Positions 22,249 through 32,905 of a DNA stretch of 64,000 bases are shown here, piece after piece. The stretch spans positions 34,415,705 through 34,479,704 of the forward strand of contig NC_031776.1 in NCBI RefSeq assembly GCF_001522545.3, in the 5' to 3' direction. The notes under the pieces are model-generated. The model made no database searches and was not told the DNA's origin. It saw only the letters and a list, made by a program, of their open reading frames with translations. Made by a program: the position numbers and the translations under genes. Within the stretch, counting starts at the first letter, position 1, and every line of letters begins with the position of its first letter. Source of the stretch: Parus major. Its lineage: Eukaryota > Chordata > Aves > Passeriformes > Paridae.

Positions 22249-25137
22249 ATATCACGATATTTCCAATCTATGCTTCAGCTTGAATAGTTCCTAAAGATTC
22301 AGCTTGAGGTACATTCTTCCTTGGGAAAAAATAAATTTTAGTATGTTGTTCTATTGTAAATTTTTTTCAGTACAGAAAATATTTCTCACTTAAATTTCTT
22401 TAAGCTTCTGACTTTCAGAATTTTATTCTTATTATTTATGCCTGAACAAATTTAACTTTTTTCAAAATCTCTCTCTTTCGTAAATGAAACAGGTGGACTG
22501 TAAATCTGCAATGGCTCTTAAAAAACTGTCATTTTTGGATTTTATTTTTTTCTTCCCTGAGTTAATTCCAGCAAGTTTGCCAGGCATTTTATTGTGTTAG
22601 TTGTAGAACTGAGTATTTTTAGGTTCAGTTTGGTGGGGATATTTTTTGTTTCCTAATAGTTTTCCCATTGCTGTGTACTGGGTAGAGAGGAACACTCTGC
22701 TGCTGTTGTTCTCCATTTTAAGGACTCAAGGATCACAATCTTCCTTTGGAACGTCAAGCTGTTGGCATTTTATGTGCTACACTTAGTCTATATCATGTTA
22801 ATTTTTTATTCAACAATAATCGTGATGGTGATATAGAATGATCTATAGTGCTGCTGTACAAATTTAAAACATCATAGATATGTATCAACTCTTAAACTGG
22901 AACCTATCATGTATTTTTGGTTAAAATCTGGAAATAAATTGCAAATCTCCCAGCATGAGGAGCTCTGTTTCAGACTTGTGTAAGGACAATGCTCTCGTAA
23001 TTGAAAGAAAAAAAAGAAAAAGGAAATTTGGGAGACTGTTAGTCTACATGTGGCATACTTTTTTCTCTTGAATTGAAAATAAAAAAAATAAAAATCCATT
23101 GACACATTTGGACAGAAAAACCTCTTTGCTGCACATGTTTTATATATGTGGGTTTATTACACAGATCATGCGTCTTAATTAGGTAATTTATATTGTGTTA
23201 TCCAAAGAAGATGTTCTTGTTCAATTGGATACACAATGAAAGTTTCAAGAAAACTCATTAATCCTGTGTTTACAGAGATCAGAGCATGGCCATGAAATAA
23301 CAACAACTACAAATGTATTTCTATATGCTGAGGCAGTTACCTATGGGATTGTGTTCCCTGGATAATTGTGACTGTAAATGTAGATGTATGCACAATACAG
23401 GTAGGGATGAATCGTACTTTTAGTGGGACTTTTTCTTCCTAATTCTCTTCTTGAAAATAAATATATTACATGCATCTACTGTGCAGATTTTGAAGCAAAA
23501 ATTTAATGATAAATCAAACTGATATCAATGAGGAAAGTTCAGTCATTTTGTTATCTCGGACAATTTGAGCACTGATGTTTCAGAGGGGTAATGGTAACTT
23601 GAATTTGAGCTCTCCTGACCTGTTTTTTCCTTCTTCCCATAAAAACTTGGTATTTCCTAAGTGAGTATTTTCCTTCCTTATACTAATCTGACACTGTTCA
23701 CCCAGAAACTGAATCTAGTTATCGCTGGTTAGGCTAATTAAGATTTCTTGGTTTCTCTCCCCCTTTGTCATTAAGCTGGATTTGAGCTTCACATACCCTT
23801 GTAATTACTTTGAAATTCCAAGTCTCCTTGCAAATACTTTGAGAAATCTGAAATCTAAATGGTTCCCAAGTTTAAAATAGGATGTTCCCTAGTTGAAAGG
23901 CAAAAAAGCAATATTGTTATATTTGTATTCTGATGAAATTCATTATGTACAATATAATTTGTGTCTCCATAACAATCTACTCTTCTTCAATTAGGGATTA
24001 AGCCAGATACTTTATTTTCTCTAGATCTTTTTAGTAATTTTTTTTTTTTCATTGAAAATACAGAAGGAATTTGAAGTGTTTGTTACTGGCAGTAAAATAT
24101 ATGTTTGCAGAGTTTTTCTTCTGTTTATTGTAAATCAGTTACAGAACAGCAATCCATGGCATCAGTCCAGGAAATTGAGATTATGGAGTTAGGCAGTAAA
24201 AAGATGAACAAAAAAATCATCTTTATAAATGTCGATGAGCATCTTCCTTGCCATGCAGTGAGGACCTGCTCCAGCTCCCTTTGAAGTCAACAAGAAAACT
24301 CTCACCAGCTTCCAGTGGGATTTGGCTGTGACCCTGATTTCCCACATTTGTGTCCAGTTTGGGGTGGGATACGGCAAGAGGGAGGGCAGGCAGAGAACTG
24401 TAACTGATGGGATTGGAGCAAGGGCCTTGGATGCAGTGGGGAAGGAAGGTGGAGAGATGAAGTTATTTATCACACCAATTCCATTATCTGTGGGAACACT
24501 AGCACTGGAAATGGTGCCACATGGGTGGCCAATTATTTGATGTGCTACAAGCCCTCACTGCTGTCCACAACTCCAGTCCCCTGAAGAACATCCTAAGTGT
24601 AACCTAGGAGAAATCTGTTGTAATTTGCTCTCCTGCTCTCTGTATTTATAAGCCTACAATATTGTAAGTTTTTGCTGTGGGTGGACAAGCAACATCCACT
24701 CATATCAAAGAAGATACAAGTACAGATAAATATAACTTTATACATTCATTTTTATATAACTTATGCAAATGTATGCACAAGTTAGTCACAGTCCCCAGGC
24801 TGGCAGCAGATCTGATGTGGCCATTGTTGTAGCTGATTTTGAATGCCAGTGTTGCTGGACAATCCTGCTGCCTCCAAGCAGAGCTTTGCATGTGTACATT
24901 TGTCTGCTAGAGCAAGGTTTGGCTGGATGGAGATGGCAGGATGGGACACAGAGGGGCACAGTCCCATCCAGCAGCTCTTCATCCCTCCAGCCAAGGTGTG
25001 GCTTAGGCAAACTGCACGTGGATGCCCTCGGTGTTTTGTTCTTTGAGGGTATTACAGAGAAGGGTTAAAGTCTGAAAACTGAGGCGCAGGGAGCTGGCTT
25101 GTGAATGGACTGCAGCCCTCAGTGGCATCTCTGTATT
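22249..25137. other. Unique AT-rich DNA, no gene seen
   Basis: Nearly 3 kb without a recognised repeat or coding exon. The patch 24890-25030 is GC-richer, with overlapping chance frames on both strands. No splice-site pair with a good open frame was noted. Confidence 0.5.
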
Positions 25138-25232
25138 CACAGAATGGTTTGGGTTAAAGATCATCTCATTGCACCCCCTGCCATAGGCAGAAACATCTTC
25201 CACTGGACCAGGTTGCCCAGAGCACCATCTCC
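25138..25232 (-). mobile_element. CR1 3' tail fragment
   Basis: A reverse-oriented CR1 tail. It contains 'cacagaatggtttgggtt', then 'aaagatcatctcattgcacc' and 'ccctgccataggcagaaaca', and continues to 'actggaccaggttgcccaga'. A short internal deletion removes the usual 'ggaagggacct' part. Confidence 0.85.
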
Positions 25233-25664
25233 TTGCTCAGCCTCGTCTCCTCATCAGCCACCTCCTGTGACAGCTAGAGTGTTATTCTCCACCTTTTAAA
25301 TTAAATACAAAGTTGTCTTTTACCCCATTACAATGCTGGTTTCTCCAGAAAAGAATAACTTACTTTAGCACTTGCTGTTGAGTTCTAACTCACCATCTTA
25401 AAAAATAAATCAAAGACTATAGACACAGCAGCTTATTGTTCCTTTCTGTGTGAACCTATCTGTTCCCCAAAGACAAAGCAGAACAAAAGGGACAGTTTTG
25501 GTATGCTGGGTTCAATTGTCAAAATTAGTATTCTTAATGTTCTTCCTTATTTTAAACACCCATGAATAACTTGGTCCCTACTGCTTAGATTATAGATTTT
25601 AGTGTATGAATTTTAATAATTCTAATTAATGGTGCTATCTTTATTATATTACTTTGTACTTGGG
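25233..25664. other. Unique AT-rich DNA, no gene seen
   Basis: No identifiable feature. Confidence 0.5.
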
Positions 25665-25908
25665 TTCACTCTTTCATCACAAGATCTCAAAGCACTGTAC
25701 TAAGCTGCACCAAATCTTTGTAAAGTAGATGAATTTTAGCCTATTGAGTTTATGTATTGGATAAGTGTAGTAAAGGGAATGAACAGTTTTTCCAAAGTTC
25801 ATTTCAGAGCTTTGCATTGATTCTCTGCAATATTTAAACACTGGGAGAACTAGGCTCCAGAAAACTTGACTCCCACTTCTAACCGCTAAATTATGGATCT
25901 CTTTACTC
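25665..25908 (-). mobile_element. MIR-type CORE-SINE relic (about 240 bp)
   Basis: An old tRNA-derived SINE in reverse orientation. Its 3' part appears first ('gatctcaaagcactgtac'). Next comes the core, eroded ('cctattgagtttatg', 'gtagtaaagggaatgaacag', then 'ccaaagttcatttcagagc'). The tRNA-like 5' part appears last ('ggctccagaaaacttgactc' and 'ttctaaccgctaaa'). The order and spacing agree with MIR-like SINEs, including the turtle-type version ending 'ctgactcccagtcccctgctctaaccactag'. An open frame across it on the minus strand is incidental. Confidence 0.6.
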
Positions 25909-28099
25909 CCCATTTTGAATTTCAAGTAATCTTTGAAAAATTTGTATTCGTGAGTCTTCAAATATGAATAGTGATAATTATATCAATATTATTAATATGC
26001 ACTATTAAAAGAAATAAATCTACATTTGCAAAGCTTTGAAGTGCTTGCAAAAGCGGAACTTTTAAATGAAAGTGTGTTTTTAAATCATGTATGTATTACA
26101 GAAATCTGTTAAGACAGTCTCACAAAGATCTGCATATGTTCAGAGCAATGATTCACGTGCTCCTGCAGCTATGCCCTGCAAGCATCACAGATATCTGGTG
26201 GAACAGACCTGCTCAGCACCTCACAGGTTTTTTCTCAAACCAGTTTTGTTGTGTTTCCTCCTATTTGTTAATTATGGCAATTTAAAAAAATCTGTGTGCT
26301 TATATATATAAATTTGTGTGTGATTTTTATGGTGCTGTGAGAATGACCACCTGGAGAATCTGTCTGCTAAATCCACAACAGATCTCTGTGGTGGACTGTT
26401 ATCTCTGATAATCTCACCTTTCAAATCCACCAATTGTTGAGGATATTGTAGCACTTTCCTTAAAACTACCTCTCCTTTCCCACTGCTCTACACCAAGGTG
26501 AGAGCTGGTCATTCACCCTCTGGATTTCCTTCTTCTGAAGGATTTTCATATCTAAGATTTGTCAAATAGTTCAAACTGCTGTATCATAACTCTTTTCCAT
26601 TTGGACATTTTAAGACACTTACTTAGCTGGTTTAAAAATAATATAATTGTGACCTTTGGTTGACATTCCAAGCTCGTGTTTTGAAGGCTGTGCTTGTATT
26701 TTGAGGTTGCTGCCTAGGAAAATCAAGACTAACTGAACTGACTAATTCTTAGTGCTTACCTCCTTCCAATGCTTTTTTTTGGGGGAGGGGGAGTAGATTT
26801 AGTCTAAATGAGTGTGTTTAAGTAGCAGTCTCTGCCCAGGCTGCTGAAGGCAGAAGGTGCCTGAGAGTGAAGCAAAACTGTTTTGAAGAGCAGGATTGGA
26901 CTCCCTGTCTCTTCTGCACTAACCACCAACAGCTGGAGAACAGGCTGCAAGAGGCAGGAGGATCACGTCTCGTGGACATGTGAGCAAAGGCTTGAGGCTT
27001 AGCTAAGTTTCCAGGGGAAAGGTACAGGTTTATTCATTGCCTTTGCTTGACTGTCTGTATTTAAATGGAATGGGAGTTTTTAAATGCTAGTACAGCTCTT
27101 TGTAAAATATGTAAATTGTAGTCTGTGGACTTTCTGTATCAGTGTAGCAATATGTGGTTTTTTTGGTTTTTTTATTTTATAGCTATTTTTACCAAATTGT
27201 TGAACAATGCAGCTAAAAAGCAACAGGGAACAACTTAGGCAGGAGGGGGAGATAAGAAAAATTGGGGGAAAGACAAAATGATGTCTTTATGTATCCAGGG
27301 AGTCTTCAGACCTTTGCACTGTGACTTCAAACCCTGGATTAGTGGATTCTACCTATTCCAGCAGAAGTTTTGGTCAGAGCAGCAGTATATGGGAGGATGT
27401 CCCATGGCAATTTATGTTTCTCAGTAATGATGGCACAGTGCCTGTACCTATCTGGTTCCAGGTCATATGTGGTCAGAAGATGTTTGATCTCCTCCAGAAG
27501 ACAAGGAGTATCCCACAGCCACCTTAATTTCATCTGCTCTGGCATCTGCTGAAACATCTGGTGGTGGCTGGTGTTGGAGACATTACAGTGGATGTGCTGG
27601 GAAACCCGTCTGGCTCAGGATGAGAGTTTTTCTGCTCCTCTGTGCTGCACAGCATTGGAGGATCTGGAAGTCCTTCACGCTCTGACCTTTAGGAACTTGA
27701 AATGCTCAGTGCAGGGCTGTCATTGAAAAAACAGCATTTCCTGCTTAAAACTTTGTGAAGCATATTTTTATTTTAACTGTGTAATTGTAACCACTGCTTA
27801 AAAATGGGGTCTTTTTAAGTGTTACCTTAGAACATTGTATTTTAGTATAAAAACCTACCCTTTGTTTCTCAGTGATACTCTTTTGTAGAATGTAGTTATG
27901 TGGGGATAGTGTTGACTAGTAATTATTTACTTGATCAGATGGGTTAGTTTTCCTTCAAACTATGCGTTTCATTTTAGCAGTGGTGTCTTAAATAGTTACT
28001 TAGAGAAAAGCTGCACAAGATAGAAGCTTCACAGAGGAGGGGAAGGAAAAAAAAAATCCAAATAAAATAAAAAAACAAACCCAAAAAGCCACCACACAC
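25909..28099. other. Unique DNA, no gene seen
   Basis: Mostly AT-rich, with somewhat GC-richer patches at 26820-27000 and 27530-27720. No repeat family, RNA gene or supported exon recognised. Confidence 0.5.
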
Positions 28100-28560
28100 A
28101 AGTTGGAAGGGCTTAGAATAAATTATTGCGTGTCACTCTGTGGGAAAATCTTCCCGTACGGATGCTGTGTTGTTCTCAACGTGAGTGCCAGATCCACTCA
28201 GCTCTGCTTTGCACTTCTGTCACCCTTATCACTCATGAGACGATCCTCCTCCTCTGTAAGTGCTACCCCCAGCGGCATGTATTCATTTATAGGACTTGCA
28301 TGCTTGTGCTGAAGTCAGGCACCCAAGAGGCACAGGATGAATTGACAGTATAGGCAGATGCTTTCAGCAAAGGAACCAGGATGTTAAAAGAGCTTTAGCG
28401 TGGTTATTGTTTTGCCAGGCAAATCCATGTACTTGTCATCAAGGTGTTCAGGAGTATTTCAGCCTCGTCGTACAAGCTGAATACAAGAGCTGTAATCAAG
28501 AGTTACATCATTTGGTGAGACAAGACCTTGAGGAATACAGCAAAGGGAAATGTGCATAAT
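28100..28560. promoter_or_regulatory. Candidate conserved non-coding element
   Basis: A repeat-free block of balanced composition with clustered CpGs ('cccgtacgga', 'agacgatcc', 'tagcgtgg', 'cctcgtcgtac'). It includes an inverted hexamer pair, TTTGCC-A-GGCAAA (28411-28423), that resembles an NFI-like half-site arrangement but with shorter spacing than the classical site. A homeobox-like run, 'gctgtaatcaagagtta', follows at about 28489-28505. The texture fits a vertebrate developmental enhancer. Conservation is inferred, not tested. Confidence 0.4.
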
Positions 28561-28919
28561 TAGAACAGTTCAGTTACAAGGGAAAAGGGGCTTTGATAGT
28601 GTTAGAAATGCAGCTGAAACATGCAGCCTCCATTGCCCTGTCATCAGGCATTAGATGGTAGATGTCAAGGGGCCAGGGGGATCTCAGGATCCAGCGAAGG
28701 AGTGTGGGGTTCCCTCTTTGAACCTTTCCAACCCTCAGAAAAACACCTAAGGTGACCATCTGCTGAGCCACAAGGTCTCCTTCTCCACTGGGGGACAAAC
28801 ACCAAACCAGAGATTAAAACAAGAGTCACTAACTAAAAAAAAAAAAGAATGTAAAAAGCAGTTTGTTTTGATAGTCTTTCTCAGAAAAGAATGCTGAGAA
28901 ATAGAAACATGACCAATTC
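28561..28919. other. Unique DNA, no gene seen
   Basis: No identifiable feature. An A-run is present near 28835-28846. Confidence 0.5.
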
Positions 28920-28964
28920 CTCTGCCACCTCAAAATTCCTGTAAAGGAAGAGGCTGACATGAAG

Positions 28965-29066
28965 AGGGGCCAGACGTGGTGACAGGGAACACGTCGTAGG
29001 TCGTCAAACGCCTTGGGGCCAATGCGCTTCCCATGGTGATTTCCACACCGACAAAGTTGCCAAAAT
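28965..29066. promoter_or_regulatory. Short CpG cluster
   Basis: By eye, seven or eight CpG dinucleotides fall within about 100 bp ('agacgtgg', 'acacgtcgtaggtcgtc', 'aaacgcc', 'aatgcgc', 'caccgac'). The surrounding sequence is almost free of CpG. This suggests an unmethylated or conserved regulatory element, too short to be a classical CpG island. Confidence 0.3.
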
Positions 29067-29829
29067 CCTTCCTAGAAATTTCACTTGGGGGAATAAAAAA
29101 AAAAACAACTCTAGTGACACCCGTTCTAAGTATGCAACATCCAGCCTGCTTTATTTAGATTTTTCACAAAATATTTATCACTGCCATAGTGATATCTATC
29201 CTAAAAAAAGAGACAATGTTTCAAAGCAATTTGACCTCCTCTAGACCCTATCCAGAGACATCTCTATTCTTACACATGTATTATTGGCAAATGTTTTGAA
29301 TTTTTGAGTTTGTAGAGGAAAATGTTCAACATCTCAGGGATTCTTGAGCCATGGGAGACTGCTTTCCACCCACCACTGAGTAGGTTACCAGACAATACTT
29401 AATGTTTAGGTATCAAATTTGTTGAAACTATGCCTGGGTGTGCACTGAATTTATTACATTGCTCCTCTTTGCTTTTTCATTTTTCTATTTATTATAAGGC
29501 AAAGCTTTCTGGCGAGTGGGGCACACCACTCAGGGAGCACTGGAGGAAGGATTTCATCACTGATGCTCTTCCAAGACATCAACACCAACTGGCATCACTG
29601 GCATTCATCTTTTGGGTGAGACTGTGACTGGAATCCTCTCTCTCAAAGCAAACACTAGAGGTGAGTTCTTCTGAAACTAACTGATTTAATGATGATATGG
29701 GACTCAAGGTTGGACATTTTTTTCCTTGAGGCTGCTGGCTGGGCCCTGCTGGGTGCTGTGGAACGCCAGCAGTGCTATGAATATCAGGAATGCTAATAAT
29801 GGGGTCCCATTTCTAACTTGGGAACAAAG
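29067..29829. other. Unique AT-rich DNA, no gene seen
   Basis: No identifiable repeat or exon. Confidence 0.5.
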
Positions 29830-30059
29830 GTTTCATTGCGTGCACATAACTTCCACGGGCAAGCATTCCTCTTGTCTTGCTGGATGCGGGGTGTGACTCT
29901 GCGTGAATAACCCCAGTCCTTTAAAAGAGTACTGGAAGACAGTCAAAGAATTGTTTCTTTGCCAATAATCGTAGCGTGGGGAGGCGCCAGGCTCAGGTTT
30001 TAATCCTGAAAATGATTCCAGTACAGGGAAGGAGGTAAATATAGAGTGCAATCTGAGAT

Positions 30060-30365
30060 CTAGGTCTTCGTTGGGTTTGGAGGTCTGCTTACTGGGGGTT
30101 TTATTGCTGTGCTCTTGGGTTTTTTTAAAATTTCATTTTTTAGTAGTTTAATTAATTTATCCTTATATTCTCTGAACAATTCATAGTGTTGCTTGTTACT
30201 AATTGATTCCAGGGTGTTTAACGTGTTTAAGCCAATAGCAGAGGTCAGAGGAACGGTATCTAAAGACCGCACGGAGAGCATCTGCATATTTGATCTTGTT
30301 TGTGCCAGATTCCTGGCTCTCTCTGTCTTAGGGATACCCAAGAGGGTCGCAGTTGTCATAAGCAT
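30060..30365 (-). other. Unassigned 101-codon open frame downstream of a TATA box
   Basis: A minus-strand ATG-initiated frame of 101 codons. The central part is helical and charged (for example KQHYELFREYKDKLIKLLKN), followed by a basic, proline-rich end (KPPVSRPPNPTKT). I do not recognise the family. The charged helix followed by a proline-rich tail would suit either a fragment of an old retrovirus-like structural protein or a chance frame. A second frame with no stop continues in another register further down (to about 29833). Directly upstream, a 116-codon frame (30369-30719) lies in the same register, separated only by a single stop codon. No intron signals, poly-A tail or LTR pair were identified. 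Confidence 0.25.
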
Positions 30366-30588
30366 GTCTTAAGTGGGTGCTTCAGAATCGTCCTGGGTTG
30401 GTATTGAGCCAATCCAGCAGCTTCCTCGCATGAAGTATGCGCAGCGGAAGAGGGAGCAAGGGAGGAGGAATGTGTGGCATTCCCCTCCGTCTCTCTGGCA
30501 CAATTGTCCTGGTGGTCCTGTTTCAGCTGGTGGAATCCAGAACAGCCCCTTGGCTGTGCTAGGGCACGTGAAGCTCCTTTTTCTGGCC

Positions 30589-30596
30589 CTTATATA
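30589..30596 (-). promoter_or_regulatory. TATA box (TATATAAG) with nearby E-box
   Basis: On the minus strand, TATATAAG is followed by GGGCC, an excellent match to the TATA consensus. About 20 bases downstream is a palindromic CACGTG E-box (30565-30570). The flanking 600 bp is CpG-enriched relative to the window. A start site would be expected about 30 bases downstream, near 30560. No gene can be assigned. Confidence 0.4.
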
Positions 30597-30719
30597 GCAC
30601 AGGATCGCAGCACGACTGGCAGGGTGGGTTTGCAGCTCCTTTTCCTCTTTGCTCAGCCACAACGAGCCCAAACGTGACAGCTTTAGGAATCTGGCCCTGT
30701 ATTTCCAAACTCCATGCAA

Positions 30720-31559
30720 ATATGGTAATAATAGCTAAACTGACATTTGCTTTCGCTTCTGTATAGTATGTCTTTAATATGATTACTGCCCTTAACATTT
30801 AAAGGAACTTTGACAGTTATGTAATCCCTTCAACATTTAAGTACAACAGGAATTTATTATTAAGTGCAGTGGCTGGAAATGGAGCACTTTTTTCATTCAT
30901 ACTATAAACAGTTATGTTGGATTAGTAATCCTGCTTGTCAGAGTTGTTCACTGTTTGATATTAATCAGCAGGTTTATGAAAGGTGCAATAGAAGGCAGAA
31001 ATGAGAAGTGAAGAAGTTGTAAACCTTAGTTCCATAAACTCTGACTCTATGTATTGCTCAGGTTCACAATATTTCTTGCAGTGACCTCAGACTGAGGAGA
31101 AAGGAAGTGTTGCATTATGATAATGGTGCCTCTATCTTTTGGTAAAGGTATATTTAGTTTCTTGCTATGTACATGCAATAGCTGGTAGTGATTGAAGCCC
31201 AGACTTTTGAGAACATTTTTAGGTTGTTTTGTAAAGAGTGTGCTTTTCAGATTGTTGTGTAGATCGAGCATGATACAACCTAGCAAAACACTTAATGATC
31301 AAATATTACATGACAAAATGAACACCATCTCCTTTTGGTGCTTATCCGCTATTAAAATCATGTGCAAATCACTTCACCTGAATATTTCTACCTAATTTGT
31401 GGGTTGTTATCTTTGAGCTACATAATTAATTTCTGTGTCTTGCAAACACTGTTGCACTGCAGGTTTGTTGTTGATGTTTTTCCTTTTTTTTTTAACACTT
31501 CTGAGTCTCTAGTACATATTCATGCAGCACGTACAGAGGAGCCAGGTCCTCTGGTTGGA
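30720..31559. other. Unique AT-rich DNA, no gene seen
   Basis: No identifiable repeat or exon. The texture from 31180 onwards may belong to a conserved block continuing to about 31720. Confidence 0.45.
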
Positions 31560-31725
31560 AATGTCATTCTGTGAGATCTTTAGATGATCAAAGTGACAAT
31601 GACACCATTGTAATGCAACATGTCTTCAAACAGTGCATAATAAATTACCATGATTGGTTAATGAACATGCATGATTAATGAAACAAAATATAGACATATA
31701 ATAAAGGCTTTTCTTGTAAATGTCA
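31560..31725. promoter_or_regulatory. Candidate conserved element with inverted SOX-type sites
   Basis: An AT-rich block with dense transcription-factor-like words. ACAATG and CATTGT face each other with a 4-base spacer (31596-31611), an arrangement like paired sites bound by SoxE dimers. It is followed by 'taatgcaaca', 'ccatgattggttaatg' and 'gcatgattaatga', which resemble POU, CCAAT and homeodomain sites. The functional call is inferred from motif texture. Confidence 0.4.
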
Positions 31726-32229
31726 GTCATACTCCTTGTTCAAATGCTTTTGGATATGTCCCTTACACACCTTGCAGAACAGTTGACATATATGTATGTA
31801 GATATACAGCAGGGAAATCAAAATACAATATATAATCTTTCCACTAGAAGTGAAATTAAACTTGAATAACATATTTGACAGGTTTCAGTACTTCAGTTTG
31901 TTTCAAGTTAATTTTTCCCCCTATTTCTGATTTGCTTATCACAGCTTTGTTTTGGCATTGAAAAAAAATAAAACTTCATTGAATAACATTGGACTTTATT
32001 AAACTAAGTATATCTTTCACTGATCACTTTTAAAGCAACGTGGCATTAGCTTTTTAAATCTTTGGGGCTAAATTTAGCATTTGCTTGTGGTAGGATCAAA
32101 AGTGTCAAAAAATCTGCATCACTGCCTCATTATCAATCACTGGGATATTTCTGGAGAAGCAGTTTGATTTGCATGGTTGGACCTCCTACCTAGCATCACA
32201 GAAGGCTGTGCATCAATAAAATTAACTTT
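31726..32229. other. Unique AT-rich DNA, no gene seen
   Basis: No identifiable feature. Confidence 0.5.
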
Positions 32230-32905
32230 TGTCACTCAAACCAAATTGGGCTGAGGCGCCCCTGCCAGAACAGCTCATGTGCATGCGAGGAGCGTGGCTG
32301 ATCCCGGAAACGCTCGAACCTTGTTTGGGAAGGCAGAATAAAAGAATTAATCCACTTCTGGGTGTTGTCCCTGAGCTTTCTCTATGGCTCGAAAGAAATC
32401 CAACAGGAGGGCGATAGATCCCCCTCACACAGAGCCAGAAACATGAAAGGTCTGGATCCAACCAGCACAGCGATGGGCTGGACCAGATCTGGCCTGCTCC
32501 ATCCCGGTGTGCAGAGCCCTGCCCAGCTGTGCCTCACCTGTGGAAGCCTTGGAGCTGTGATTTACAGCACAGCCGCCCTTTGCTCAGCTCCCCGTTGCTC
32601 TGGAGGAAGTTGCTGAAGCTCTTTGCAGAGCACAGCGTACCTCTCATCTCCTGCCAGCTCTGCAGAGCAGAGCAGTTCCCGACGGCAGGATCACCACCCT
32701 CGTCGCCTCCTCCATCCTTCGCCAAGCGGGAGACGCTGCTCTTCCAACATCTGGAGGTCTGGTCTGCAGCACGGGGTGCCTGGGGTTCACACGCTCCCCT
32801 TCTCCACGGATCTAGCTCCAGCCATGCTGGGAGCCTTTCCCAGTGAAGCCCAGCGTGGCTGGCTGTCCTTGCTGCCAGCAGGCCACAGCAGCAAGGCCAT
32901 AAAAA
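32230..32905. other. GC- and CpG-richer unclassified island
   Basis: Composition changes sharply from the AT-rich flanks to GC-rich sequence with numerous CpGs ('ggcgcccc', 'gcatgcgagg', 'tcccggaaacgctcgaac', 'cccgacggcagg', 'ctcgtcgcct', 'caagcgggagacgc'). Several overlapping frames on both strands are open, as expected in GC-rich DNA, and resemble no family. It may be a small CpG island, an unrecognised repeat or a non-coding RNA promoter. Confidence 0.35.

Noticed and set aside
25677..25961. 94-codon minus-strand open frame
   Set aside because: Coincides with the MIR-type SINE relic and has no protein resemblance.
30060..30720. Complete endogenous retrovirus with paired LTRs
   Set aside because: No LTR pair, convincing primer-binding site, reverse transcriptase or protease motif is visible nearby; only a TATA box and short frames.
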